Positions 1 through 6,700 of a DNA stretch of 24,805 bases are shown here, piece by piece; the stretch's first letter is position 1; each line of letters begins with the position of its first letter. The position numbers were made by a program, and so were the translations under genes. Source of the DNA: CAZSRL01 sp964609615 (GTDB lineage: Bacteria; Bacillota_I; Bacilli_A; RF39; UBA660); assembly GCA_964609615.1 (NCBI GenBank), contig CAZSRL010000013.1:1-24805 (forward strand), given 5' to 3'. The notes below the pieces were generated by a model. That model saw only the letters and a list, made by a program, of their open reading frames with translations. It was not told the DNA's origin and made no database searches.

Positions 1-329
1 AAAGCATAACAGAGTTTTCATCAAGAATATGGCAAGTACATCCTTTTAGAGAAGGCAATACAAGAACAACAGCTGTGTTCATAGAAAAATATTTAATATC
101 ATTGGGCTATAAAGTGGATAATACTATGTTTAAAGAAAAATCAGTGTATTATAGAAATGCATTAGTTAGAAGTAATTATTTTAATAATTATTTTAATATA
201 AAAGAAAATAATAGTTACTTAATTAAGTTCTATGAAAATTTATTGTTAGGTAAAAATAATAACTTAAATTCAAAAGATTTAATAGTAAGCGAACTGGCTA
301 AAAAGCAAGATATAAGTTTTTTGAAATAG
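1..329 (+). CDS. Fic-domain protein, C-terminal part (5' end outside window)
   Basis: Reading from base 3 gives about 108 residues ending at TAG. The frame is open to the window edge, so the gene starts upstream. The sequence begins with the Fic catalytic motif HPFREGNTRT (residues ~13-22 of the fragment), matching the HxFx(D/E)GN-x-R signature. In this family the His is the catalytic base and the Gly-Asn-x-Arg loop binds the nucleotide. Fic enzymes usually transfer AMP or another nucleotide monophosphate to a Ser, Thr or Tyr of a target protein. The usual second glycine (GNG) is Thr here, a variant I recall in many Bacillota Fic proteins. The remaining ~85 residues are Asn/Lys/Tyr-rich helices with no recognisable second domain. 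The inhibitory helix and any antitoxin gene cannot be judged because the upstream part is missing. It is on the plus strand, opposite to the core genes. An internal GTG at 75 lies after the catalytic motif and is not the true start. Confidence 0.85.
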   Translation, partial: SITEFSSRIWQVHPFREGNTRTTAVFIEKYLISLGYKVDNTMFKEKSVYYRNALVRSNYFNNYFNIKENNSYLIKFYENLLLGKNNNLNSKDLIVSELAKKQDISFLK

Positions 330-372
330 TCATAAAATTCAAAATTATTATTTTTCATTAGTAAAAAGTAAG

Positions 373-387
373 TGTCCGAAAAGGACA
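373..387. repeat. Short perfect hairpin TGTCC-GAAAA-GGACA
   Basis: A 5-bp perfect stem with a 5-nt loop lies 44 bases after the Fic stop and is followed on the plus strand by a run of A rather than T. It is therefore not a standard terminator for the Fic gene on the plus strand. On the minus strand it is followed by a weak T-rich stretch. It sits directly upstream of the transposase remnant and could be an element end, but nothing confirms this. Confidence 0.3.
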
Positions 388-412
388 TAAAAAAAAAATA
401 AAAAATAAATAA

Positions 413-556
413 ACCTATAATTTTGAAAAAAACAATGATAAAAGATGGATACCAAATGGTGTTGTAATAGATAACATAAGTAATGAATATATAAAAGAAA
501 TAGAAAACTGGTTAAATAATTATCCTAGAGTTATGTTTGACTACAAAATGTTCTAA
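413..556 (+). pseudogene. Remnant of an IS30-family transposase (C-terminal end)
   Basis: The frame starting at 413 encodes about 47 residues with RWIPNG, then YIKEIENWLNNYPRVMFDYK, then a stop at 554. This resembles the C-terminal end of IS30-type DDE transposases, where a basic RxIPKG segment is followed by a helix and an LNxxPRKxLxYK signature. The frame is closed by a stop codon just before 413, and no start codon, DDE residues or helix-turn-helix are present. It is therefore a decayed fragment. The end is also degenerate: the family usually continues a few residues after YK, whereas here a stop follows after Met-Phe, possibly through a frameshift. It marks past insertion activity between the Fic gene and the core chromosome. 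Confidence 0.7.
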
Positions 557-598
557 TGTAACATTATCACTAAATGATTACAAATAATGAATATTAAG

Positions 599-626
599 TT
601 GACTTTATATAAATTTATAATATAAT
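599..626 (+). promoter_or_regulatory. Sigma-A-type promoter for a short plus-strand RNA
   Basis: TTGACT at 599-604 and a perfect TATAAT at 621-626 are separated by 16 bases. Predicted initiation is near 633. No open reading frame follows on the plus strand before the terminator at 679-712, so the expected product is an RNA of about 80 nt. Confidence 0.65.
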
Positions 627-632
627 TAGATT

Positions 633-712
633 AGAGATATACTTAACCTTTTTGGTTAGGTGCTCTCTTTTTGGGGAAGCACACTAACAAATAACGTTAG
701 CGTGCTTTTTTT
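633..712 (+). ncRNA. Candidate ~80-nt small RNA, antitoxin-like
   Basis: It is bounded by the promoter at 599-626 and the strong terminator at 679-712. The 5' half folds into a hairpin in which ACTTAACC (641-648) pairs with GGTTAGGT (654-661), with AGAG and CTCT able to extend it. The segment CTCTCTTTTT (662-671) can pair, with one mismatch, to AAAAATAGAG just upstream of the Shine-Dalgarno of the convergent minus-strand small ORF. There is no ATG with a ribosome binding site. The convergent overlap with a tiny ORF is the layout of type I antitoxin RNAs. Expression and function are inferred. Confidence 0.5.
679..712 (+). terminator. Rho-independent terminator
   Basis: The stem is GCACACTAAC (679-688) against GTTAGCGTGC (696-705), with one A-C mismatch, a 7-nt loop and then seven T. 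It is the strongest GC-containing hairpin in the first kilobase. It terminates plus-strand RNA. On the minus strand it is not followed by a T-run. Confidence 0.85.
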
Positions 713-733
713 ATTTAAATAATATTAAAAATA

Positions 734-787
734 TCAAAATAAATAAGAGGAATATAATAATTGATAAAAGTATTTCTCTTTAGTCAT
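734..787 (-). CDS. Tiny ORF behind a very strong ribosome binding site, possible toxin peptide or decayed toxin
   Basis: The start ATG is at 787-785, with AGGAGGTGAT at 800-791 directly upstream, one of the strongest Shine-Dalgarno sites in the window. Translation gives 17 residues, MTKEKYFYQLLYSSYLF, then TGA. It is rich in aromatic residues but short for a membrane toxin. Shifting by one base after residue 5 gives a more hydrophobic run, FINYYIPLIYFDIFNII, ending at TAA (717-715) just before the terminator hairpin. A frameshifted small hydrophobic toxin is therefore possible. Upstream in the mRNA, CTCTA (817-813 region) can pair with TAGAG next to the Shine-Dalgarno, which would hide it. 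The unusually strong site on such a short peptide resembles Fst- or TxpA-type loci. No family match is claimed. Confidence 0.4.
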   Translation of the reverse strand: MTKEKYFYQLLYSSYLF

Positions 788-847
788 TATATCACCTCCT
801 CTATTTTTTTTAGAGAGCACCTAACGCTAGTTAAGCATATCTTTTAC

Positions 848-853
848 ATCATA
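848..853 (-). promoter_or_regulatory. Possible -10 element for the minus-strand small ORF
   Basis: The minus strand reads TATGAT at 853-848. Initiation about 7 bases later would place the mRNA start at the inverted-repeat arm AGATATGCTTAAC. This is nearly the same 5' end as that predicted for the opposing RNA. No convincing -35 hexamer is visible at 16-18 bases. The stretch 854-936 otherwise holds only AT-rich sequence. Confidence 0.25.
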
Positions 854-936
854 GTGTTTTTTTTATTTAAAGTATGTTTTATTGTTTTTTATTATAATTA
901 AATTTCTCTTAAGAAAAATATAATTATTTATGTAAA

Positions 937-976
937 ATAAAAAAGTTAAATTATTATTATTATACAAATTTAACTT
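937..976 (-). terminator. Terminator of the lspA-rluD transcript
   Basis: On the minus strand AAGTTAAATT (976-967) pairs perfectly over 10 bp with AATTTAACTT (952-943). A TTTTATTTT tract follows. It begins 3 bases after the rluD stop codon and closes the sporulation/lspA block. Confidence 0.8.
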
Positions 977-978
977 GT

Positions 979-1875
979 TTATTCTTCTTCATATGAATTT
1001 ATTATTTCATTAAATCTTTTTTCTGGTTCTACATTAAATTCCATAAATTCTTTTGTTATAGGATGCTTAAATCCTAAATATTTGGCATGTAACATTTGTC
1101 CATAATCATTTATTATTTTTTTACTATATATTGGATCATTTATTATAGGATGATTTATATAATTCATATGTACTCTTATTTGATGTGTTCTTCCAGTTTC
1201 AAGAACTAGTTCTAAAAGTGTTGCATTTTTATATCTTTTTAATACTTTAAAATTAGTAATTGCTTGTTTACTATTTTTTTCTGTTACTGACATTTTTTTT
1301 CTATCATTTATACTTCTTCCGATTGGAGCATCTATTTTTCCAAAGCTTTCTTTTATAACTCCACTAACTAGTGCAATATATTTTCTTTTTATAGTATGTT
1401 TTTTAAATTCTTCTGATAAAATATTATGTACTTTATCATTTTTTGAAATTAATAATAATCCACTAGTATCTTTATCAATTCTATGAACTATTCCTGGTCT
1501 ATCTTCACTATCCATATTTCCAAGTGTTTTACAGTGATATAACAAACCATTTACAAGTGTATTATGATAATTACCATTAGCAGGATGAACAACCATACCA
1601 CTAGGTTTATTTACTACTAGTAAGTAATCATCTTCATATACTATATCTAGTTTTATATTTTCTGGTTTTAATTTTGTATCAACATATAAACTCTTTATAG
1701 TTACTTCATCATTTTCTTTTAATAAATAACCTGTTTTTACTTTTAAGTTATTTACAAGTATATTTCCTTCTTTAATATTTTTTGTTATTTTACTTCTAGT
1801 AGTATCTAATTCTTCATTTATAAATATATCTAAACGTTTTAATTCATTTTCTTTAGTAACTATTATTTTGTTCAT
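979..1875 (-). CDS. rluD: RluD-type large-subunit pseudouridine synthase (YlyB-like)
   Basis: The protein has 298 residues. An S4-like RNA-binding domain occupies roughly residues 12-65, followed by the RluA-family catalytic domain. The catalytic motif is HRIDKDTSG at 131-139, with Asp134 the expected catalytic aspartate. PSGMVVHP at 91-98 and GRTHQIRVH near residue 228 are further family signatures. The enzyme isomerises uridine to pseudouridine in rRNA, by family knowledge at positions of 23S rRNA, but the exact site is not shown by the sequence. The start is supported by GGAGGT five bases upstream of ATG. The gene overlaps the lspA 3' end by 23 bases, so the two are co-transcribed. The same lspA-rluD order occurs in Bacillus subtilis (lspA-ylyB). 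The length is normal for the family. Confidence 0.93.
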   Translation of the reverse strand: MNKIIVTKENELKRLDIFINEELDTTRSKITKNIKEGNILVNNLKVKTGYLLKENDEVTIKSLYVDTKLKPENIKLDIVYEDDYLLVVNKPSGMVVHPANGNYHNTLVNGLLYHCKTLGNMDSEDRPGIVHRIDKDTSGLLLISKNDKVHNILSEEFKKHTIKRKYIALVSGVIKESFGKIDAPIGRSINDRKKMSVTEKNSKQAITNFKVLKRYKNATLLELVLETGRTHQIRVHMNYINHPIINDPIYSKKIINDYGQMLHAKYLGFKHPITKEFMEFNVEPEKRFNEIINSYEEE

Positions 1876-2329
1876 TTTTACCTCCGATGTTAAATGAAGA
1901 AAGTATTAATAGTATAGCACCTATTACTATACAAGCATCACTTATATTAAATATTGGAAAATTTAAATTAAATGGATTAAAGTCTAAGAAATCTCTTACA
2001 TAACCTAAATATATTCTATCTATTAAATTACCTATTAAACCACCTATTAAAAAACAAAATGATAAAGCAGTAATTTTTTCTTTATAAAACTTTTTAAGCT
2101 CATATAACAAAACTAATAACAATAATATACTAACACTTATAATAACTATTTTAGCTCCCGGAAACATACCAAAAGCTATCCCTGTGTTTTTATAATATGT
2201 AATATAATAAAAATTTTCTATTAATTCATAACTATCTTCTACATCAAATTTTAAATTAACAATAAATTTAGATATTTGGTCTACTATAATACAAAGAAAG
2301 ATTATAAATACAATTGTTTTCTTTTTCAT
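1853..2329 (-). CDS. lspA: Lipoprotein signal peptidase (signal peptidase II)
   Basis: The protein is a 158-residue polytopic membrane aspartic protease that removes the signal peptide of diacylglyceryl-modified prolipoproteins. Visible signatures are DQISK at 17-21, KNTGIAFG at 47-54, GGLIGNLIDR at 96-105 and FNISDACI at 127-134. The catalytic aspartates are expected to be Asp104 and Asp131. Four hydrophobic segments are present (about 5-22, 58-76, 88-106 and 128-147). The length is standard. The gene overlaps rluD and follows ylmC by 44 bases. An extended -10 promoter-like sequence lies in that gap. The C-terminal tail is short and polar. The assignment is firm on motif grounds. Confidence 0.95.
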   Translation of the reverse strand: MKKKTIVFIIFLCIIVDQISKFIVNLKFDVEDSYELIENFYYITYYKNTGIAFGMFPGAKIVIISVSILLLLVLLYELKKFYKEKITALSFCFLIGGLIGNLIDRIYLGYVRDFLDFNPFNLNFPIFNISDACIVIGAILLILSSFNIGGKNEQNNSY

Positions 2330-2349
2330 ATAACTACTCCTCTATTTTT

Positions 2350-2377
2350 ATTCTAACAAAAAAAAAGAATTATTCAA
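2350..2377 (-). promoter_or_regulatory. Possible sigma-A promoter for lspA-rluD
   Basis: TTGAAT (2377-2372) and TAGAAT (2355-2350) are separated by 16 bases, with TG one base before the -10 element (TGTTAGAAT). The -35 element overlaps the end of ylmC. It would let lspA-rluD be expressed in vegetative growth independently of sigG. Confidence 0.45.
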
Positions 2378-2604
2378 GTAATATCTACTAAAATAACATC
2401 TTCTCCAAGTTTTTTTATTTGATCAAATTGTATATTTACATCTCTTTCACTATTAAACATATTTCTAAATAATTTAGTTGTTTCTACAATCATATTTAAC
2501 ATTTGACCGTTATTTTTATCTAATTCTATATCTATTATTCTACCTATTTTTTTACCAGTATTTAAATTAATTATATCTTTTCTTTGTAATTCAGAAAGTT
2601 TCAT
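2374..2604 (-). CDS. ylmC: YlmC/YmxH-family PRC-barrel protein
   Basis: This is a small 76-residue protein that is one PRC-barrel-like domain. It has the opening MKLSELQRKDIINLNTGKKIG, then alternating short beta strands (IGRIIDIELD, MLNMIVET, NIQFDQIKKLGEDVILVDI). The YlmC/YmxH family is annotated in databases as sporulation-associated and is usually found next to sigG. Its biochemical role is not established. The start is supported by AAGGTGA a few bases upstream. It lies 36 bases after the sigG stop, in the same direction, matching the Bacillus sigG-ylmC arrangement. The spacing and strand suggest co-transcription with sigG, although an A/T-only stem-loop overlaps the sigG stop codon (about 2635-2658). 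Confidence 0.85.
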   Translation of the reverse strand: MKLSELQRKDIINLNTGKKIGRIIDIELDKNNGQMLNMIVETTKLFRNMFNSERDVNIQFDQIKKLGEDVILVDIT

Positions 2605-2640
2605 ATATCATTCACCTTAATAATTATATGAATAAAAAAA

Positions 2641-3414
2641 TTAACTTATTAATTTTTTTATCTTTTTCAAAGCATTTTTTTCTAATCTAGAAACTTGAGC
2701 TTGAGAAATATTTAAAATATCTGCGACTTCTGATTGTGTTTTTCCTTCATCATATCTTGCTTTTATAATATTTTGTTCTCTTTTATTAATTGAATTTATT
2801 GCTTTATCTAAACTTATTTTATCATCACTCTCAACTTTTGCTTTTTCATCAGCAATTTGTTCAATTAAATAAATAGTGTCTCCACCTTCATTATATATAG
2901 GATCAAATATACTCATGGGTTCTTTTAGTGAATTTAAAGCAGAAGAAATATCATAATAATTTAGTTTTAAATTATTAGATATTACTTCTGGGGTTGGCTC
3001 TATGCCATTCTTTTTTGAATATTCTTCAATAAATGATAATATTTTATATGCATTTTCTTTTATACTTCTACTTATTCTTAAACTATTATTATCTCTAATA
3101 TATCTTTTTATTTCACCAGATATCATAGGAACAGCATATGTTGAAAATAAAACATTATGTGATAAATCAAAATTCATAACTGCTTTTACAAGCCCTACAC
3201 AACCAATTTGGAATAAATCAGACATATCTTCCTTATTTCTACTTAATTTTTTTACAATGCTTAAAACAAGCTTTAAATTACCATAAATAAGCTTTTCTTT
3301 AGCTTCATTATCTCCATTTTGATATTTAATAAATAACTCTTTCATCTCTTTAGCACTTAATACCTTTAAATTATTAGTATTAATTCCACAAATTTCTACT
3401 TTATAATTAGACAA
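2641..3414 (-). CDS. sigG: RNA polymerase sporulation sigma factor sigma-G
   Basis: The protein has 257 residues, close to the 260 of Bacillus subtilis SigG, and shares its N-terminal VEICGI signature. Region 2 shows NLKLVLSIVKKL, DLFQIGCVGLVKAV and FSTYAVPMISGEIKR. Region 3 follows with NSLRISRSIKENAYK. Region 4 ends with the helix-turn-helix TQSEVADILNISQAQVSRLEK. The FDPIYNEGGD segment between regions 3 and 4 is typical of the SigF/SigG group. Sigma-G directs late forespore transcription (spore DNA protection and germination genes) after engulfment. The start codon is TTG at 3414-3412. It is chosen because it aligns with the family N terminus and is preceded by AAAGGAG nine bases upstream. 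A sigma-G-type promoter and a hairpin enclosing that Shine-Dalgarno lie immediately upstream. SigF is the main alternative, but the VEICG start and the neighbours favour SigG. Confidence 0.93.
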   Translation of the reverse strand: MSNYKVEICGINTNNLKVLSAKEMKELFIKYQNGDNEAKEKLIYGNLKLVLSIVKKLSRNKEDMSDLFQIGCVGLVKAVMNFDLSHNVLFSTYAVPMISGEIKRYIRDNNSLRISRSIKENAYKILSFIEEYSKKNGIEPTPEVISNNLKLNYYDISSALNSLKEPMSIFDPIYNEGGDTIYLIEQIADEKAKVESDDKISLDKAINSINKREQNIIKARYDEGKTQSEVADILNISQAQVSRLEKNALKKIKKLIS

Positions 3415-3415
3415 A

Positions 3416-3457
3416 ATAAAAAACTCCTTTCATATCTATAATGATATAAAAGAAGTT
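3416..3457 (-). terminator. Hairpin enclosing the sigG ribosome binding site, terminator-like
   Basis: In RNA, AACTTCTTT (3457-3449) pairs with AAAGGAGTT (3430-3422) over 9 bp, including one G-U. An inner ATATC/GATAT stem and an ATTATA loop follow. TTTT-A-TTTT comes next, running into the TTG start codon. The structure can act as an intrinsic terminator and also buries AAAGGAG. Transcripts started at the sigma-G promoter near 3430 lack the 5' arm and cannot form it. Confidence 0.65.
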
Positions 3458-3467
3458 ATTTTATACA
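3437..3467 (-). promoter_or_regulatory. Sigma-G-type (autoregulatory) promoter of sigG
   Basis: The minus strand shows TGTATAA (3467-3461), a 17-base spacer and CATTATA (3443-3437). These fit the published sigma-G pattern of GHATR and CATnnTA with 17-18 bases between the cores. Transcription would start near 3430, right at the Shine-Dalgarno, giving a leader of only about 16 nt. The -35 element lies two bases after the stop codon of the DUF1292 gene. Confidence 0.6.
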
Positions 3468-3468
3468 A

Positions 3469-3729
3469 TTATTCTTCTGTTGTTTCTTCAGGAATATCCA
3501 TATTTAACTCTAAAGACTTAATTTTTTCTTCATCAGTTATTTGTTCTACTAAAAATTCTCCATCTTTTTCTGTTTCCTTAAAGAAAGCAAATTCACCAGT
3601 AAGATCATCTTCAGTATCAGTAATTCTAGCTGCTAAAAAGTATTTCCCATCTTTTTCATTAAATTGTTTTACTATACCATACTTTTCTCCTGTTGCAAGT
3701 TCCATCATTTGATTTTCTCTATTATCCAT
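3469..3729 (-). CDS. DUF1292 family protein (YrzB-like)
   Basis: The protein has 86 residues, is acidic and has no membrane segment. The pattern is typical of DUF1292: a short polar start, a predicted beta-rich core (KYGIVKQFNEKDGKYFLAAR, then GEFAFFKE, then GEFLVEQITDEEKI), and a Glu/Thr-rich tail. The biochemical function of the family is unknown. In other Bacillota it is usually encoded next to alaS/ruvX (yrzL-yrrK-yrzB), not beside sigG. The gene starts at ATG with GGAG-like bases 10 bases upstream, and lies 10 bases after the 1106-residue gene, so it shares that transcript. Its stop codon almost touches the sigma-G promoter. Confidence 0.75.
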   Translation of the reverse strand: MDNRENQMMELATGEKYGIVKQFNEKDGKYFLAARITDTEDDLTGEFAFFKETEKDGEFLVEQITDEEKIKSLELNMDIPEETTEE

Positions 3730-3739
3730 TTTTATTCTC

Positions 3740-6700
3740 CTATCTACTTTTTACTTCATTATTATTATAAGCATTTGTAAAGTCATCTATTACTAAACTA
3801 TTTATATCAACTACAGGTGTTTCTATAACAGGTTCAACTGATTGTTCTACAGCTGGAGTTGATTGTGCTTGAATAGAAGGTTCTGTAATAGTTTGTTGTT
3901 GTTCTTCTTCTACTACAGGAGCAACCTCACTTTTAGTTTCTACAACTTCATCACCTAATTCTTCAGATACTTCTTCAGAAGGTCCTGTTGTAGTTTCTGG
4001 GGTTGTTTCAGGTGTAGCAGGTGTTTCTGTTTTTGTAATTACTATATATTCACCAATTTTATCAAAATCTATTGTAAGATCTGCACTTTTTTCTTCAAGT
4101 CTCCATTGCCCATTATTATCAAATGTAATAACTACTTTATTTGTATCTATTTTTCCAACTGGAGTAGACCCTTCAGGTACTAATCCATTTGCATCATTTT
4201 TATAAATGTTTCCAAGACTATCAATTGAATATTCAGCATTTGCATATAAATCAGTACTTGGTAAATAATCAGATGTTACTAATGGATTAATTACTACTTC
4301 TTCTTTAGATTCTTCTTTATTTGTTTCCTTTTGTGTTTCTATTTTTTTATCTTTAGATGAAGATGAATTATCAGCATAACTATAAGTTACTGGACCTTCA
4401 GCTGTTGGTATTGTAATTGATTGATCATCTTCTTTTGATTCTTCATTATCATTTTGATCATCATTTTCTCCTTGACCTATTTTATCAATACTTGGATCTG
4501 GTTCTGAACTATCAGTTTTATCAAATAACTTATCAGCCGTTATTCCAAGTCCACTTATTGCCACAACTCCAGCTACAATTAATCCAACAATTTGTTTTTT
4601 AGATAAATTTTTAAGTTTATTAATAATTGATTGAAATTTATTAGCAATTTTTTCTGGAATGCTTTTGTAAGTTGCTGGAATAACTGCTGGAGGAGATTTT
4701 AAACTTTCTTCTTCATCTGGCATTTCCATTCCAAATTGATTTAGTACATTTTCTTCAGGAGTATTTTCATTTATATTTTCTTCGGGAATAGCATCATTCA
4801 TTAAATCTACTGAGTTATTTATTTCTAAATGATTTATGTCACTCATAATTGAATTAATTTCATCTATAATAGCAACATTTGACTTTGTATCATTAAGAGC
4901 TTGTAAAGCATCAATACTTGATTTTAATTCTTCTTTTTTTCTTAAATCAGCATTTTTATTTTCTCCACTTTTTGTCTTAGTTGTTTTATTAGATATAGCA
5001 TTATTATATTTTTTATATTCTTCAATTCTTTTTTCTATTTTTGATATTTCATCTTTAAAATATACTATTTTTTCTTCATTTTTTTCTTTTAACATTTCTG
5101 TATTTAAATAATCTAATATATTTTTATTTTTATTTATTTGTGAATTAATATTATCTAAATTTTCATTTTTTTCTTCAGCAGAATATTCTTCTTTATAATT
5201 AGTTTCATATTTTAATTTATAAGATACTTCTCTTAATTCATCATTTAATTCTTTTATTTGATTATTTATTTTATCTTCATCTTTATTATATGTAACATAT
5301 TCTATTTGTTTTTTTAACATAGATAAAGCATCAACTAATCCGTTTTCATCTATATTTACACCAGAATTATAATTACTCTTTATTGTATTAAGAGAATCTA
5401 TTGGAGAATAATTATCCATTTTAACTATTCTTTCAAAAAATTCTTTTTCTGATTTATATGTTTCTAATAATAAACGATCTTTATCCTTTTTTTCTTCTAT
5501 TAAATCATCATTTATTTTACTATTAATTAAGTTTTCTTTTTCTTCTTTTACCAAACTTAATGTTTCTTTTAGTTCTTCTATTTTAGAATCATTATTTACC
5601 TCAGTTTTGTTTTTTTCATTTTCTTTTTTTAATTCTATTTGTCTTTTAGAAATATCATTTTTTCTTTTATCTACTAAAGAAATATATTTCTTTATTTCAT
5701 CAACTCCAAATGATATTGTATCTATGTTTGAATTAAATATATCTTTATCACTTTGATCTATTGGTAAAATATCAATTACATTTCTTTTATCATATAATCC
5801 TAGTTTATCAAACACAGCAATTTTAGAATTAAAATCTTTTAATTTATTATATTCTTTTTCCAAAGTAATAATTTCATCACGATTATTGTCTGCCTTAATA
5901 GCATTAGCATGTTTTTCACTTTCTATTAATTCAATTTCATCTAAACAATTTTGTTCTTTTTCTTCTAAAGCACTAAGTCTTTGTTCATCCTCTTCAGAAT
6001 AGTCATAATAATTTTCATCACTTTTTAATTTTTCAGAAGTAAGCTCTATTTTTAAATCTATTTGTTCTAAAATATTTTGTTGTTCAATCATTTCTTTATT
6101 AAATAAATTTTCTTTATTATATTCTAAAATATCACTTAAATTGTTTAGTTTTTCAACTACTTCTTCTTTATCTCTAGAAACAAACGCATTACTATTAATA
6201 TTAATAACTTTCTCTTTGTCATTTGTTTCATTATTATTTAAATACTTTGATAATTCTTCTAGTTCTAAAGACATTTTATCATTGTCTTTATCACTTGTTT
6301 TAGATTCATTCATATATCTAGATAATTCTTCTAGTTCTAAAGACATTTTGTCTTTTTCTTTTGCTTGGTTATTTATATAATTGTTTAATTGTAGTAGTTC
6401 GTTTGACATTTTATCTAATCCATCTGAAGAATCAACTTTTTCTACAGGATTTTCTTCATTGTAATTAGAAATGTCTTTTTCCCAATTTTGTTTTATTTCA
6501 TCAGCTTTCCTGTTTTGATAATCGTTTAATTCTCTTAGTTCTTTAGTAAATTGATCACTAAGTTCTTGAAATGAAGGATAATCTTTTCTAAAATTACCAC
6601 TATTTTCAATATTATTTTGAACAGGTGTTTCCTCTTTTGGTTCTGTCTCTATTACAATAGGTTCAACTTCTGGGATTGGTTCAATTGGTACTATAGGTTC

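Larger units (their letters stand above)
635..842. repeat. Imperfect inverted repeat bracketing the small convergent locus
   Basis: The left arm at 635-667 reads AGATATACTTAAC then GGTTAGGTGCTCTC. The reverse complement of the right arm at 813-842 reads AGATATGCTTAAC then GTTAGGTGCTCTC. The two arms are nearly identical apart from the loop bases. Each arm is itself a hairpin. The two convergent transcripts would therefore begin with almost the same 5' stem-loop. It could also be the ends of a small non-autonomous element. Confidence 0.6.

Noticed and set aside
2635..2658. Ten-base A/T-only inverted repeat at the sigG stop codon as a terminator
   Set aside because: It contains no GC pairs and is expected by chance in sequence this AT-rich. 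ylmC follows closely and is normally co-transcribed.
3002..3286. Plus-strand open frame opposite sigG, and similar antisense frames at 4417-4602, 4836-5111, 6141-6380, 8039-8227, 10062-10403, 14626-14907 and 23687-23890
   Set aside because: They lie wholly or almost wholly antisense to well-supported genes, have no ribosome binding sites, and their compositions (Phe/Leu/Ser-rich) are what the reverse of Lys/Glu/Asn-rich genes gives.
6249..6411. Regularly spaced identical repeats that could suggest a CRISPR array
   Set aside because: Only two exact copies, in frame at 72 bases within a coding sequence, coding for a repeated peptide unit. The spacing segments also encode similar protein, so this is an internal gene repeat.
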